A stretch of DNA of 64,000 nucleotides. Source: Candidatus Trichofilum aggregatum (GTDB lineage Bacteria > Chloroflexota > Anaerolineae > Promineifilales > Promineifilaceae). This document shows, piece by piece, positions 15,201-24,572 of the stretch (position 1 is the first letter of the stretch; each line of letters starts with the position of its first letter). The DNA is taken from contig JADJUV010000004.1 of assembly GCA_016716885.1 (NCBI GenBank), positions 62,001 to 126,000 on the forward strand. The letters are read 5' to 3'. Position numbers and translations under genes: made by a program. The notes beneath the pieces were generated by a model. The model ran no database searches. It worked only from the letters and a program-made list of their open reading frames with translations, and was not told the DNA's origin.

Positions 15201-17442
15201 GCATGTAGGCGCTGGTCAGTGAATGCTTGGCCTGAAGAAGCTGTTGTGGCGTTCCTTCAAACATGACGCGGCCGCCTTTGCTACCCCCTTCGGGACCCAT
15301 GTCTATGATCCAGTCCGCGTTTTTAATCACATGCAGGTTGTGCTCAATAACGATGACCGTATTGCCCATATCTACTAGACGGTCCATAACGGCCAACAAG
15401 TGACCGATATCGGACATATGTAACCCGGTGGTGGGTTCGTCCATCACATAGACGCTCCCTTTTTTGTGGAGTTCGCTGGCGAGTTTGATACGCTGGCATT
15501 CCCCGCCCGACAGAGTGCTCAAGGGCTGACCCAGCGTGAGATAGTCCAACCCCACATCACTCATCGCTTGCAGCTTGCGGACGACTTCCTTGAGGTCAAA
15601 ATAGTCCAGCGCCTGCTGAACGGTCATCGCCAGTACGTCCGTGATGGATTTGCCATTGAGTTTGTAGGCCAGCACCTCGTCCTTGAACCGCTTGCCATCA
15701 CAAATTTCGCAGGGTGTTTTCGCGCCGCTCAGGAATCCCAGATCGGTGTAGATGACACCCAACCCCTGACAATTTTCACAGGCGCCTTGGGAATTGAAGC
15801 TAAAGAGTGACGCGCTCACGTTGTTGACTTTGGCGAACGCTTTGCGAACATCGTCCAAAATACCGGTGTAAGTCGCCGGATTAGAGCGGGTGGAGATGCC
15901 TACGGCTGATTGGTCAATGACAATGGCATCAGGGTGTTGGCGCAGAAAGGCCTGATTGATGAGTGAGCTTTTGCCGGAACCAGCTACTCCTGTGACAACG
16001 GTGAGGACTCCTTGGGGAATACCGACGGTGATATTCTGCAAGTTGTTTGTTTTGGCATTGGTGATGGTGAATTTGCCCTTGGCCACCCGGAAGCTGTCTT
16101 TTAGCGGCCGCGACTGTTTCATATGTTTGCTGGTCAAGGTATCGGCGTCGAGCAGTCCGGTGAAACTCCCTTCATACACAATCGTACCGCCCCGGCTTCC
16201 CGCGTGAGGCCCCACATCAACAATGTGGTCAGCCACCCTGATCACATCCGGGTCATGCTCCACAACGAGCACCGTATTGCCTTTGTCACGGAGTTTCTGG
16301 AGCAGTTCGTTCATGCGGTGAACATCACGCGGGTGCAGCCCTATGCTGGGTTCGTCAAAGATATACATCACATCCATCAGGCTGCTGCTGAGATGTTTGA
16401 CGATTTTGACGCGTTGGGATTCGCCGCCGGAGAGGGTGTCGGTGGGGCGGTTGAGGCTGAGATACTCAAGGCCAATGTCTACTAAATGTTGCAGGCGTTC
16501 GCTGAGGGTGGTGACTATCGCGGCCGCGACCGGATCATCTATCTCTTTAATCACATTGATAAGGGTGCCCACTTCCATAGCCGACAGTTCGGCAATATTG
16601 TGGCCGTTAATTTTGCACCCCAACGCTTCCTGGCTGAGACGCGCCCCTTTGCAAAGCGTGCAAGGCCCCAAGGTCAAATAAGGTTCCACCGACTTTTGGG
16701 TGCGCTCAGACATGGTCTTGAGATCACGCGTGATGTACTTGCGGCTGAACTTGTCAATGATGCCTTCAAAGGTCAGATTGAATGGTTTGCCCGCTACTTC
16801 AGTTTTCACTTTAAAAGGTTTGCCGTGGAGCAGCCTTTCCATTTCTTCTTCGCTGTAATCATCCAGCTTTTTGTCGTTGTCGAATAGGCCCGACTGGGTA
16901 CAAATGCTCCAGTCCCAACTACCGAGGCCAAATTCCGGGTATAGGATCGCTCCTTCGTTCAGCGATTTGGACGTATCCATAAAACGTTCCATGTCTACGC
17001 CGATCTTGCGCCCCAGACCATTGCATTCAGGACACATACCCTGGGGGTCGTTGAAGGAAAAGAGGTTGTAGTTGCCCACATGGGGTTGGCCGATGCGTGA
17101 GAACAACATGCGTAGGATGGTGTAAATGTCGGTGATAGTTCCCATGGTGGAGTGTGAACCACCACCCATCCGTTTCTGGTCTACGACGATGGCCATGCTC
17201 AGATTTTCAATCGCATCCGCGTCTGGCTGGGCATACCGGGGCAGGAAGTTCCGCACAAACATGCTGAAATTTTCGTTGAGTAGACGTTGGGCTTCGGTGG
17301 CAATGGTGTCAAAGACAATAGATGATTTACCAGAGCCGGATACGCCGGTGAAAATCGTTATTTTGCGTTTGGGAATGCGTAGGGAGACGTTTTTGAGGTT
17401 GTTTTCGCGAGCATGGCGAATTTCTATGTACTCTTGGGGCAT
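15193..17442 (-). CDS. short UvrA-like ABC ATPase (class II UvrA / DrrC-like)
   Basis: The 749-residue protein has two ABC modules. The first has Walker A GVSGSGKSS, signature LSGGESQRVKI and Walker B DEPSIGLHPRD. The second has GVAGSGKSS, LSGGECQRIKL and MDEPTTGLHMSD. UvrA-type zinc ligand pairs are CPEC/CTLC and CENC/CEIC. Housekeeping UvrA is about 940 residues; this compact form lacks much of the UvrB-binding insertion and resembles DrrC-like paralogues that help remove or tolerate DNA-intercalating drugs. The annotation UvrA alone would over-state repair function. Its stop lies inside a hairpin repeat. Three internal GCGGCCGC sites. Confidence 0.85.
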   Translation of the reverse strand: MPQEYIEIRHARENNLKNVSLRIPKRKITIFTGVSGSGKSSIVFDTIATEAQRLLNENFSMFVRNFLPRYAQPDADAIENLSMAIVVDQKRMGGGSHSTMGTITDIYTILRMLFSRIGQPHVGNYNLFSFNDPQGMCPECNGLGRKIGVDMERFMDTSKSLNEGAILYPEFGLGSWDWSICTQSGLFDNDKKLDDYSEEEMERLLHGKPFKVKTEVAGKPFNLTFEGIIDKFSRKYITRDLKTMSERTQKSVEPYLTLGPCTLCKGARLSQEALGCKINGHNIAELSAMEVGTLINVIKEIDDPVAAAIVTTLSERLQHLVDIGLEYLSLNRPTDTLSGGESQRVKIVKHLSSSLMDVMYIFDEPSIGLHPRDVHRMNELLQKLRDKGNTVLVVEHDPDVIRVADHIVDVGPHAGSRGGTIVYEGSFTGLLDADTLTSKHMKQSRPLKDSFRVAKGKFTITNAKTNNLQNITVGIPQGVLTVVTGVAGSGKSSLINQAFLRQHPDAIVIDQSAVGISTRSNPATYTGILDDVRKAFAKVNNVSASLFSFNSQGACENCQGLGVIYTDLGFLSGAKTPCEICDGKRFKDEVLAYKLNGKSITDVLAMTVQQALDYFDLKEVVRKLQAMSDVGLDYLTLGQPLSTLSGGECQRIKLASELHKKGSVYVMDEPTTGLHMSDIGHLLAVMDRLVDMGNTVIVIEHNLHVIKNADWIIDMGPEGGSKGGRVMFEGTPQQLLQAKHSLTSAYMHN

Positions 17443-18276
17443 ATTTCCTCTCTGTTTTCACTTATTGTCCAGGCGTCATTATTGTCTAGGGCGGCAGGGC
17501 AACACGCCACTAGGGGATTATATTGCGGCCGCGTAAGCGTTTGTTGTTTGGCTGAATAATTTAACCCACGATTAAATGGGTATGGGGACATTGTTGTTCA
17601 GGCAATTCAGGTATGGTTGTCCCGGTGGGTGCACGTTGACCGGGCACACCTGTTTATGTGTGAAGAAGAACGGCCCTTATTATAGAACATCCATTCTGTT
17701 TTGTCGAGAGAATATTGATGAATATTCAAATTGAAAATGCCCTATAGACATTCAGCACACAAACGATACAATGTTCCTTGTCGCTTCGTCGTATCACCTT
17801 TTTCTTATCACCTGTTGGCCTAATTGCATAATACCCAAGAAAGATTGCCCTGAGCTGTGTTTATCGTCAGGCTTACCGGTTGTAGAGGATCGTTTTTCCC
17901 CTGATTCGGTTTGTCTGGCTGAGGGGCAATGCTCGTTAGCTCCCCGCCCCAAAGATGGTTTAACCCTGGGGCGATGGGTTTATTATAAGGGCATTGCCAA
18001 TCAGTAAGAGTTTTAAAGGATGATGGGTATGAATATTAGTACAGGTTCACGAAAGTTGTCTTTGGTTTAGGGATAAGTCCCTGTATCGGTTTGTCTCCCG
18101 AAACCTCCGTTAAAGGGTCCCCTTCCGGGAAAAGGGGAGCATGGGTCTACACCTAAAAGCTTACCAGACTATCATCTGTAAGCTGCTACTAGTTGGGCCA
18201 AAGTGCCGCAACCAGTGGAAAACGAGAAGCGATAGCTGTTTCACCCCCGGCATAAGCCACAATCACAGGAGAAAGC
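17443..18276. other. 834-bp region without a recognisable gene
   Basis: It contains GCGGCCGC at 17525, AT-rich sequence around 17680-17760 that could hold promoters, and a GGGTCCCCTTCCGGGAAAAGGGG element near 18110-18140. The only sizeable ORF (17771-18007) has no recognisable features and no ribosome site. Just before the next gene is a good AGGAGAAAGC site. Confidence 0.5.
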
Positions 18277-21039
18277 ATGATGAGATCGTTTTTTCGCCGT
18301 AAACTATCCGCCGTTTTGTCCGTATTCGCGCTCGGATTGTTCCTGGTTCTGGCGATAAGTCAGAGTTCTTTGCTCTCAGCGCAGGACGATGATGTAGCTA
18401 ACCAGGATTCCAACATTAAGGAAGTGATGGCAGCTATGGAACGGGACTACCAACCAGCCCAAGACCTGGCGGCTATGGCCATGGTTCCCTGTGTGGGCGG
18501 CATGGCGGGCAGTTATCCCTGCCAGAATGTGGATTTAATGGCCTTTATGCCCTTGAGTAGTATTGGCGGGGGCAACGGCAACGATATTTGGGGTTGGACA
18601 GATACCTTAACCGGCAAGGAGTACGCCATTATGGGACGTACCAACGGGACTGCTTTTGTCGATATTAGCAACCCGGTAAGTCCTATCTATCTGGGTAATT
18701 TACCTACCCACACGGTGAACTCATCTTGGCGTGACATCAAGGTGTATGCCAATCATGCTTTTATTGTCAGTGAAGCCAGTGGACATGGGATGCAGGTTTT
18801 TAACCTGACCCAATTGCGTAATGTGGTCTCACCGCCGGTTACGTTTAGTAATACGGCTCATTACAACGCTTTTGGCAATGCCCACAATATTGCCATCAAT
18901 GAAGACACGGGTTTTGCTTATGCCGTGGGAACCAGCACCTGTAGTGGCGGTCTACACATGGTCAACATCCAAAACCCATCCAGTCCTACCAATGCGGGCT
19001 GCTTTAGTAGTGACGGTTATACCCATGACACCCAATGTGTGGTTTATGCTGGCCCGGATACGACGTATCAGGGTCAGGAAATTTGCTTTAACTCGAACGA
19101 GGATACGCTGACGATTGTTAATGTGAATAACAAATCCACCCCGGTGCAGTTGTCAAGGACGGGTTACTCAGGTAGCCGCTACACGCATCAGGGTTGGCTC
19201 ACAGAAGACCAGCGTTATTTCTTGTTGGATGATGAGTTAGATGAGCAGAATAATGGGCATAACACCCGGACTTATATTTGGGATGTGTCTGATTTGAACG
19301 CGCCGGTGCTCATTGGTAACTTTACTTCGTCCGCGGCCGCGATCGATCACAACCAATACATCAAGGGTAACTACTCCTACCAGGCCAACTATCGCGCCGG
19401 GTTGCGCATCCTAGACATCAGCAATATCGCCAGTGGCAGCCTCACCGAAGCGGGTTACTTTGACGTGTATCCAGTCAACGATAACCCCAGCTTCAACGGC
19501 TCCTGGAGCACTTACCCTTACTTTGACAGTGGCCTTGTCATTGTGAGCGGAATTGAGCAAGGTTTGTTTGTTTTACAACCCAACCTCACTACTGGCCCAA
19601 CCCCTACTCCCACCAACACGCCTGGGCCAACCCCTCCCCCCACGGCCACCAACACCCCTGGCCCAACCACCTGCACGGTTTACAACAGCACCAACGTGCC
19701 GATTAGCTTGCCCAATGGTGTGGCCTCCATCAACTCCAACCTCACCGTCAGTGGGGGCGGCACCATTGCCGATGTGAACTTCACCGTCAACATGGCCCAC
19801 GTCTGGGTGGGCGATATTGGCATGACCATAAGCCACAACAGCACCAACGTAACCGTCCTGGATCGTCCTGGTGTGCCCGCCAGCACTTACGGCTGTAGTG
19901 GGGATAACGTCGTGGCCACCCTGGATGATGAAGCGTCGTTACCGGTAGAGAATCAATGTGCCGGTTCTACCCCCACCATCGGTGGAACCTTCACCCCCAA
20001 CAACGCTCTCTCTGCCTTCGATGGACAAAGCAGTACCGGCACCTGGACACTGACCGTCAATGATTACTACACCGCCGGTGATCCGGGTACACTGAACAGT
20101 TGGAGTCTGGAAATCTGCACCGCCGGAGTCGCCCCCACACCCACCAATACGTCGGTTCCGCCTACAGCCACCAACACCTCCGTGCCGCCCACGGCTACCA
20201 GCACCTCCGTGCCGCCCACGGCCACCAACACACCCATACCGCCCACACCCACCAACACCCCTGTACCCGGTGGCAACGACGTGATCTACGCCAGTTCCAG
20301 CACCAACGGCACATCCGGTGGCGTCGCCTTTGCTGACGAAGATATTATCGCTTATGACACAGGGACAGGCGTTTGGTCCATGGTCTTTGACGGTTCAGAT
20401 GTTGGTCTCGGTAGCACCGATATAAACGCCTTTGCTTTCCTGGACGATGGCTCCATCTTGATGAGCTTCGATTCCGCCTCGTTTGCCGTTTCCGGTGCCG
20501 GGACGGTGGAAGACTCCGACATCGCCCGTTTCATTCCCACTTCCCTGGGCAGTACCACGAGTGGAACCTTCCAGTTCTACTTCGATGGTTCAGATGTGGG
20601 GCTAACGACCGCGGATGAAGACATTGACGCCATCGATGTAACGGCAGACGGCAACATCATCATCAGCACGCTGGGGGCCTTCACGGTCACTGGCGCGTCG
20701 GGTCAGGATGAAGACCTGGCTATCTTTACGCCCACAGCGCTGGGTGCAACCACCAGCGGAACCTGGGCCTTACACTTCGACGGCTCGGATGTGGGGTTAA
20801 GCACCACCACGAACGAAGATGTGAACGGTTCCTGGACAGCCACAAACGGCAATGTTTATCTCACGACCCTGGGCGCATTTAGCGTGACCGGTGTGAGTGG
20901 CGATGGCGCGGACATTTTCATTTGTGCGGCTGGTTCGTTGGGTAGCACCACAACCTGTACCTTCTCGATGTATTGGGATGGCTCAGCCAATGGCTTTGCC
21001 GGAGAGGTGCTGGATGCGTTTACCGTGGTTAAACCGTAA
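18277..21039 (+). CDS. secreted choice-of-anchor B / proprotein convertase P-domain surface protein
   Basis: The 920-residue protein has an N-terminal signal sequence (LSAVLSVFALGLFLVLAIS). A choice-of-anchor B beta-propeller of LVIVD-like repeats spans about residues 70-435 (DIWGWTDTLTGKEYAIMG, AFVDISNPVSPIYLG, TRTYIWDVSDLNAP). A TPT-rich linker, a P-domain-like jelly roll (about 465-620; VWVGDIGMTISHN, STGTWTLTVND) and a second long TNTSVPPTA linker follow. The C-terminus has three similar repeats with FDGSDVGL. It is exported and probably surface-displayed; the partner is unknown. A good ribosome site precedes it and a strong terminator follows at 21236-21277. Confidence 0.8.
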   Translation: MMRSFFRRKLSAVLSVFALGLFLVLAISQSSLLSAQDDDVANQDSNIKEVMAAMERDYQPAQDLAAMAMVPCVGGMAGSYPCQNVDLMAFMPLSSIGGGNGNDIWGWTDTLTGKEYAIMGRTNGTAFVDISNPVSPIYLGNLPTHTVNSSWRDIKVYANHAFIVSEASGHGMQVFNLTQLRNVVSPPVTFSNTAHYNAFGNAHNIAINEDTGFAYAVGTSTCSGGLHMVNIQNPSSPTNAGCFSSDGYTHDTQCVVYAGPDTTYQGQEICFNSNEDTLTIVNVNNKSTPVQLSRTGYSGSRYTHQGWLTEDQRYFLLDDELDEQNNGHNTRTYIWDVSDLNAPVLIGNFTSSAAAIDHNQYIKGNYSYQANYRAGLRILDISNIASGSLTEAGYFDVYPVNDNPSFNGSWSTYPYFDSGLVIVSGIEQGLFVLQPNLTTGPTPTPTNTPGPTPPPTATNTPGPTTCTVYNSTNVPISLPNGVASINSNLTVSGGGTIADVNFTVNMAHVWVGDIGMTISHNSTNVTVLDRPGVPASTYGCSGDNVVATLDDEASLPVENQCAGSTPTIGGTFTPNNALSAFDGQSSTGTWTLTVNDYYTAGDPGTLNSWSLEICTAGVAPTPTNTSVPPTATNTSVPPTATSTSVPPTATNTPIPPTPTNTPVPGGNDVIYASSSTNGTSGGVAFADEDIIAYDTGTGVWSMVFDGSDVGLGSTDINAFAFLDDGSILMSFDSASFAVSGAGTVEDSDIARFIPTSLGSTTSGTFQFYFDGSDVGLTTADEDIDAIDVTADGNIIISTLGAFTVTGASGQDEDLAIFTPTALGATTSGTWALHFDGSDVGLSTTTNEDVNGSWTATNGNVYLTTLGAFSVTGVSGDGADIFICAAGSLGSTTTCTFSMYWDGSANGFAGEVLDAFTVVKP

Positions 21040-21235
21040 GGGCTGAATCTGTCCCCAGGGGCTCTCTTTAAAGGTAGTGCGGGATTCGAGCGGGGTTGCG
21101 CTCGTAACTATTCACCCCCATCCCGCCGGAAGGGTGGGCGAATCAACTCATTACCCGATTAAAAATTTAATCAACAACGAGGGAGAAGGGTGTCAATTCT
21201 CTCACTCCAGTGGGGAGAAGGTTTGACTGTTTTTG

Positions 21236-21277
21236 AAAAAGAGTGCCGCAGTTTCCAAAACTGCGGCACTCTTTTTT
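21236..21277 (+). terminator. Rho-independent terminator
   Basis: AAAAAGAGTGCCGCAGTTT pairs with AAACTGCGGCACTCTTTTT, ending in seven T. It terminates the surface protein transcript. Confidence 0.9.
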
Positions 21278-21311
21278 TGAGGGTGGCTGGTTCGGGATTC
21301 TAGCTTTGACC

Positions 21312-21339
21312 TTGACAAATCTTTTTTTTCGCCTAATAT
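21312..21339 (+). promoter_or_regulatory. promoter of the metal ABC uptake cluster
   Basis: A perfect TTGACA (21312-21317) is followed after 16 bp by TAATAT (21334-21339). The -10 box abuts and overlaps the dyad at 21339-21354, so repressor binding would block it. Confidence 0.65.
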
Positions 21340-21354
21340 TTAGGTGTGCCTAAA
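21339..21354 (+). promoter_or_regulatory. DtxR/MntR-type operator dyad
   Basis: TTTAGGTGTGCCTAAA is an interrupted palindrome (TTTAGG..CCTAAA) like known MntR/TroR/IdeR boxes. It lies at the promoter of the substrate-binding protein gene. Inference: metal-loaded repressor shuts off uptake. The repressor gene is not in the window as a separate protein. Confidence 0.7.
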
Positions 21355-21417
21355 TTATTTGATGAATTCAACGATAGATAGGCGTAACGACAATTCTCAA
21401 GGACGGAGTGTAGAACT

Positions 21418-22350
21418 ATGATTCATCGCGTAAAACTTCTTCTGGTTGGTCTTTTGGTGGCGGTAATGATGAGCGCCTGCGGCCGCGACGCGGCCGCGAC
21501 CAACGATGGCCTCATCCACATCACCACCACCATCGGCCAGATTACCAACATCAGCCAGGTTGTGGGGGGTGAGCATGTCAGCGTGACCGGGTTGATGGGG
21601 CCGGGGGTTGATCCCCATCTTTACGTAGCCAGCGCCAGCGATGTAGACAAATTGCAAGACGCCGACATCATCTTCTACAACGGCTTGTTTCTGGAAGCCC
21701 AAATGGAAAATGTGTTGGAGCAACTGGCGGAACGCAAAACGGTGGTGGCCGTTTCGGCAGGTATTGACCGGGCGGGTTTGCTGGCTTCACCGATATACCC
21801 GGATGAGTATGATCCACATATCTGGTTTGATGTGACGTTGTGGATGCAGGCGGTGGAGCAGGTACGAGACACCCTCATTGAGTACGATGCGGAACATGCG
21901 GCCGATTATGAAGCCAACGCGGCCGCGTACCTTATTGAGCTTCAATCACTGCATAAATATGTGCAGGAACAGGCCCAACGTGTGCCCGAATCCCAGCGGG
22001 TTCTCATCACCGCCCATGACGCCTTCAACTACTTTGGCCGGGCCTATAGCTTTGAAGTGCTGGGTCTGCAAGGCATCAGCACTGCTTCCGAAGCCAGCAC
22101 GGCTGACGTGCAAGAGCTGGCCGATTTCATCGCCACCCGGCAGATACCGGCGGTTTTTGTGGAATCATCGGTGCCCGTTCGCACCATCGAAGCCGTACAA
22201 GCCGCTGTTCAGGCCAAAGGGTTCGATGTGCAAATTGGCGGCCAGCTTTACTCGGATGCCATGGGCAATGCCGATACACCCGCCGGGACATACCTCGGCA
22301 TGGTGCGGCATAACATTGACACCATTGTCGGCGCTTTGTTGGGGGAATGA
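21418..22350 (+). CDS. metal ABC transporter substrate-binding lipoprotein (TroA/ZnuA/MntA family)
   Basis: The 310-residue protein has a lipoprotein signal ending VMMSACG, so it is anchored at Cys21. It has the cluster A-I metal-binding fold: GVDPHLY and YDPHIWFD supply two His ligands, ITAHDAFNYFG a third region, and FVESSVP the acidic side. It delivers Mn, Zn or Fe to the permeases; the His-rich loop typical of ZnuA is absent, favouring Mn/Fe-type use, but this is inference. It is first in the cluster and under the DtxR-like box. The ATPase follows 3 bp after. Two GCGGCCGC copies right after the lipobox encode GRDAAAT. Confidence 0.88.
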   Translation: MIHRVKLLLVGLLVAVMMSACGRDAAATNDGLIHITTTIGQITNISQVVGGEHVSVTGLMGPGVDPHLYVASASDVDKLQDADIIFYNGLFLEAQMENVLEQLAERKTVVAVSAGIDRAGLLASPIYPDEYDPHIWFDVTLWMQAVEQVRDTLIEYDAEHAADYEANAAAYLIELQSLHKYVQEQAQRVPESQRVLITAHDAFNYFGRAYSFEVLGLQGISTASEASTADVQELADFIATRQIPAVFVESSVPVRTIEAVQAAVQAKGFDVQIGGQLYSDAMGNADTPAGTYLGMVRHNIDTIVGALLGE

Positions 22351-22353
22351 CCT

Positions 22354-23139
22354 ATGACGAATTATCCAGTAGAAGTAACCGACCTGACGGTTGCGTACAA
22401 CGAAAAACCAGTTCTGTGGGACATTGATCTGAATGTGCCGGAAGCCACGATGATGGCGATTGTCGGCCCCAACGGTGCGGGCAAAACCACCCTCATCAAA
22501 TCCATTTTGGGGTTGATCAAACCGGCGGCCGGGCGGGTCTTGATTTACGGTCAGCCCTATGAAGAACAGCGGCATCGGGTGGGATATGTGCCTCAGCGGG
22601 GGAGCGTGGATTGGGATTTTCCCACCAGTGTGCTGGATGTGGTCATGATGGGGCGGTATCGCAGTCTGGGCTGGTTTAAGCGGCCAGGTAAAGCGGAGCA
22701 TCAGGCCGCCTTTGAGGCCCTGGACAAGGTGGGCATGGCTTCATTGGCTCACCGACAAATCAGCCAGCTTTCCGGTGGGCAACAGCAGAGGACGTTTTTG
22801 GCCCGTGCCCTGGTGCAGGATGCCCAGATTTATTTCATGGACGAGCCGTTTCAGGGGGTAGATGCGACTACCGAACGGGCCATTGTCACCTTGCTGAAGG
22901 AGTTGGGGGCGGCGGGTAAAACGGTTATCGCCGTGCATCACGACCTGCAAACGGTGCCGGAGTATTTTGATTGGGTGACGCTCATCAATGTGCGGGCGAT
23001 TGCCAGTGGGCCGGTGGGGCATGTGTTTACCGAAGAAAACCTGCGCCGAACCTATGGCGGCCGCATCAGTTTCCTCAAAGAAAATGGGCATGGGGAGGCG
23101 GTTGGCAGTGAGCCGCTGGCCGTGGGCAGTCATCAGTGA
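22354..23139 (+). CDS. metal ABC transporter ATP-binding protein
   Basis: The 261-residue ATPase powers the TroA/ZnuA-type importer. Walker A GPNGAGKTTLIKSI (about residues 38-51), Q-loop GYVPQRGSVDWDFPTSV, signature LSGGQQQRTFLARAL, Walker B YFMDEPFQGVD and switch AVHHD are all present. VPQRGSVDWDFPTSVLDVVMMGRY is the family stretch of Mn/Zn importers in outline. The start is 3 bp after the binding protein, implying translational coupling. The last residues (GSEPLAVGSH) look repeat-derived, and a repeat mosaic separates it from the first permease. Confidence 0.92.
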   Translation: MTNYPVEVTDLTVAYNEKPVLWDIDLNVPEATMMAIVGPNGAGKTTLIKSILGLIKPAAGRVLIYGQPYEEQRHRVGYVPQRGSVDWDFPTSVLDVVMMGRYRSLGWFKRPGKAEHQAAFEALDKVGMASLAHRQISQLSGGQQQRTFLARALVQDAQIYFMDEPFQGVDATTERAIVTLLKELGAAGKTVIAVHHDLQTVPEYFDWVTLINVRAIASGPVGHVFTEENLRRTYGGRISFLKENGHGEAVGSEPLAVGSHQ

Positions 23140-23149
23140 GCCATCGGGG

Positions 23150-23235
23150 AAAACTCACGCCAAGACGCCAAGGACGCCAAGACACCAGATAAAATTCCGT
23201 GTAATTCGTGGCTTCTTTCCGTGGACTCTATGGTC
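23150..23235. repeat. mosaic repeat within the metal uptake cluster
   Basis: ACGCCAAGACGCCAAGGACG, then GTGTAATTCGTGGCTTCTTT. It is the same family as the insert between the CHAT and SIR2 genes at 36133-36226, here placed between ATPase and permease genes. Confidence 0.7.
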
Positions 23236-23256
23236 TCGGCCACTTTTGGTTAAACA

Positions 23257-24387
23257 ATGGACTTACTACAACTTCTCTTCACCGATTACACCTTGAGAAC
23301 TGTGGCCATGGGCGCGGCCGCGTTGGGTATTGTCAGTGGGGCGTTAGGAACCTACGCCACCCTGCGGCGGCAAAGTTTGCTGGGGGATGCTATTTCCCAC
23401 GCGGCCCTACCCGGAGTGGTGATTGCCTTCATGCTCACGGGCACGAAATCGCCCCTGGTGTTGATGGCTGGCGCGGCCGCGGCCGGTATCCTCGGCACCT
23501 GGCTGATGATGGCCATCACCCGCAACACCCGCATCAAAGAAGACAGTGCCTTGGGGTTAATCCTGTCCGTCTTTTTTGGCTTTGGGCTGATGTTGCTCAC
23601 CTTTCTACAAAAGAACCCCGATGCCCGGCAGGCCGGGTTGGATAGTTTCCTCTTTGGACAGGCGGCCACCTTGCTCCAACGGGATGTGGTAGCCATGGTC
23701 ATTTTTGGCGGGGCGGCCCTGTTTATCCTGGCCCTGTTTTGGAAAGAGTTCAAGCTTTTGAGCTTCGACCGGGATTTTGGGGCCAGCCTGGGTTACAACA
23801 TGCAACTGTTGGATATGTTGCTGACCACTCTATTGGTGGTCGCCATTGTGATTGGTTTGCAGGCGGTGGGGGTGGTGCTGATGAGTGCGATGGTGGTAGC
23901 GCCCGCGGCCGCGGCTCGCCAATGGACGGATCGGTTGGGCCTCATGGTTGCCTTAGCCGCCGTATTTGGGGCTGTGGCCGGAGTTAGCGGGGCTGTCATT
24001 AGCAGTAGTGGCACCGGCCTTTCCACTGGGCCAGTCGTTGTCCTGAGCATTAGCGCCATCGTCGTTTTCTCACTCTTGTTTGCCCGCAATCGGGGGCTGG
24101 TGTGGAATTGGCTGCGACGGCAACGCAATCGGCAACAACTGCGCCTGGAAGCCGTCCTGGGCGACCTCTACACCTTAGCCTCTCAGCATCATGAGCCGGG
24201 GCATCCGCACTCCATTGAAGTGCTTAGGGCCATGAATTTCCACCAGGGCGGGGTGCAGAAAAGTTTAGAGACGCTGGCCGAACAAGGTTTGGTTCGGTCA
24301 GTCAATGAAACCGATTGGGCGTTGACCGCCCAAGGGATAGAAGCGGCTCGCCAGAACAGCCAGCATGGGCAGAGTTCGGTACAATAA
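23257..24387 (+). CDS. metal ABC transporter permease fused to a C-terminal winged-helix (DtxR-like) domain
   Basis: Residues about 1-280 form an ABC-3 type permease with eight or so hydrophobic segments: SLLGDAISHAALPGVVIAF is the conserved cytoplasmic loop motif, and GLQAVGVVLMSAMVVAPAAAARQ is the late signature. After the last helix and a basic RRQRNRQQLR stretch, a 90-residue tail (AVLGDLYTLASQ, VLRAMNFHQGGVQKSLETLAEQGLVRSV, WALTAQGIEAAR) has a winged-helix layout like the DNA-binding half of DtxR/MntR. The tail may sense or bind regulator/DNA, or may only stabilise the dimer. Four GCGGCCGC sites lie in or close to the gene. Confidence 0.85.
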   Translation: MDLLQLLFTDYTLRTVAMGAAALGIVSGALGTYATLRRQSLLGDAISHAALPGVVIAFMLTGTKSPLVLMAGAAAAGILGTWLMMAITRNTRIKEDSALGLILSVFFGFGLMLLTFLQKNPDARQAGLDSFLFGQAATLLQRDVVAMVIFGGAALFILALFWKEFKLLSFDRDFGASLGYNMQLLDMLLTTLLVVAIVIGLQAVGVVLMSAMVVAPAAAARQWTDRLGLMVALAAVFGAVAGVSGAVISSSGTGLSTGPVVVLSISAIVVFSLLFARNRGLVWNWLRRQRNRQQLRLEAVLGDLYTLASQHHEPGHPHSIEVLRAMNFHQGGVQKSLETLAEQGLVRSVNETDWALTAQGIEAARQNSQHGQSSVQ

Positions 24388-24420
24388 GTTTAGAGCTAGA
24401 GCTAGAGCTAGAGCTAGAAA
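24385..24420. repeat. GAGCTA microsatellite
   Basis: About four and a half tandem copies of the hexamer (TAGAGC/GAGCTA) directly after the permease stop. The unit number may vary between strains. Confidence 0.8.
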
Positions 24421-24461
24421 AGTTTTTGTACCGGTTACTCTATAAATCTCTGGTAACTATT

Positions 24462-24547
24462 CTCCCTCATCCCCGGCCCTTCTCCCACACTGGGAGAAGG
24501 GTGTTCGTTCCCTCTCCCTGGGGAGAGGGTTAGGGTGAGGGGCTGTA
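24462..24547. repeat. CCTCTCCC/GGGAGAGGG intergenic element
   Basis: CCCTTCTCCCACACTGGGAGAAGGG is an inverted repeat, followed by CCCTCTCCCTGGGGAGAGGG and TTAGGGTGAGGGGCTGTAT. It is related to 14955-15010 and 21110-21230. Confidence 0.7.
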
Positions 24548-24572
24548 TAGATACAATCCCTGTGAGGTTTCC

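Larger units (their letters stand above)
21040..21417. other. intergenic region with terminator, promoter and metalloregulator site
   Basis: After the surface protein stop there is a GGGAGAAGGGTGT-type repeat element (21110-21230), a terminator (21236-21277) and the promoter/operator of the metal uptake cluster (21312-21354). No gene. Confidence 0.7.

Noticed and set aside
15193..17442. Housekeeping uvrA
   Set aside because: The protein is about 190 residues shorter than UvrA; it is better called a class II UvrA/DrrC-like ATPase.
17771..18007. 78-residue ORF in the 834-bp gap
   Set aside because: No ribosome site, no recognisable domain, and the reading is unlike neighbouring coding sequence.
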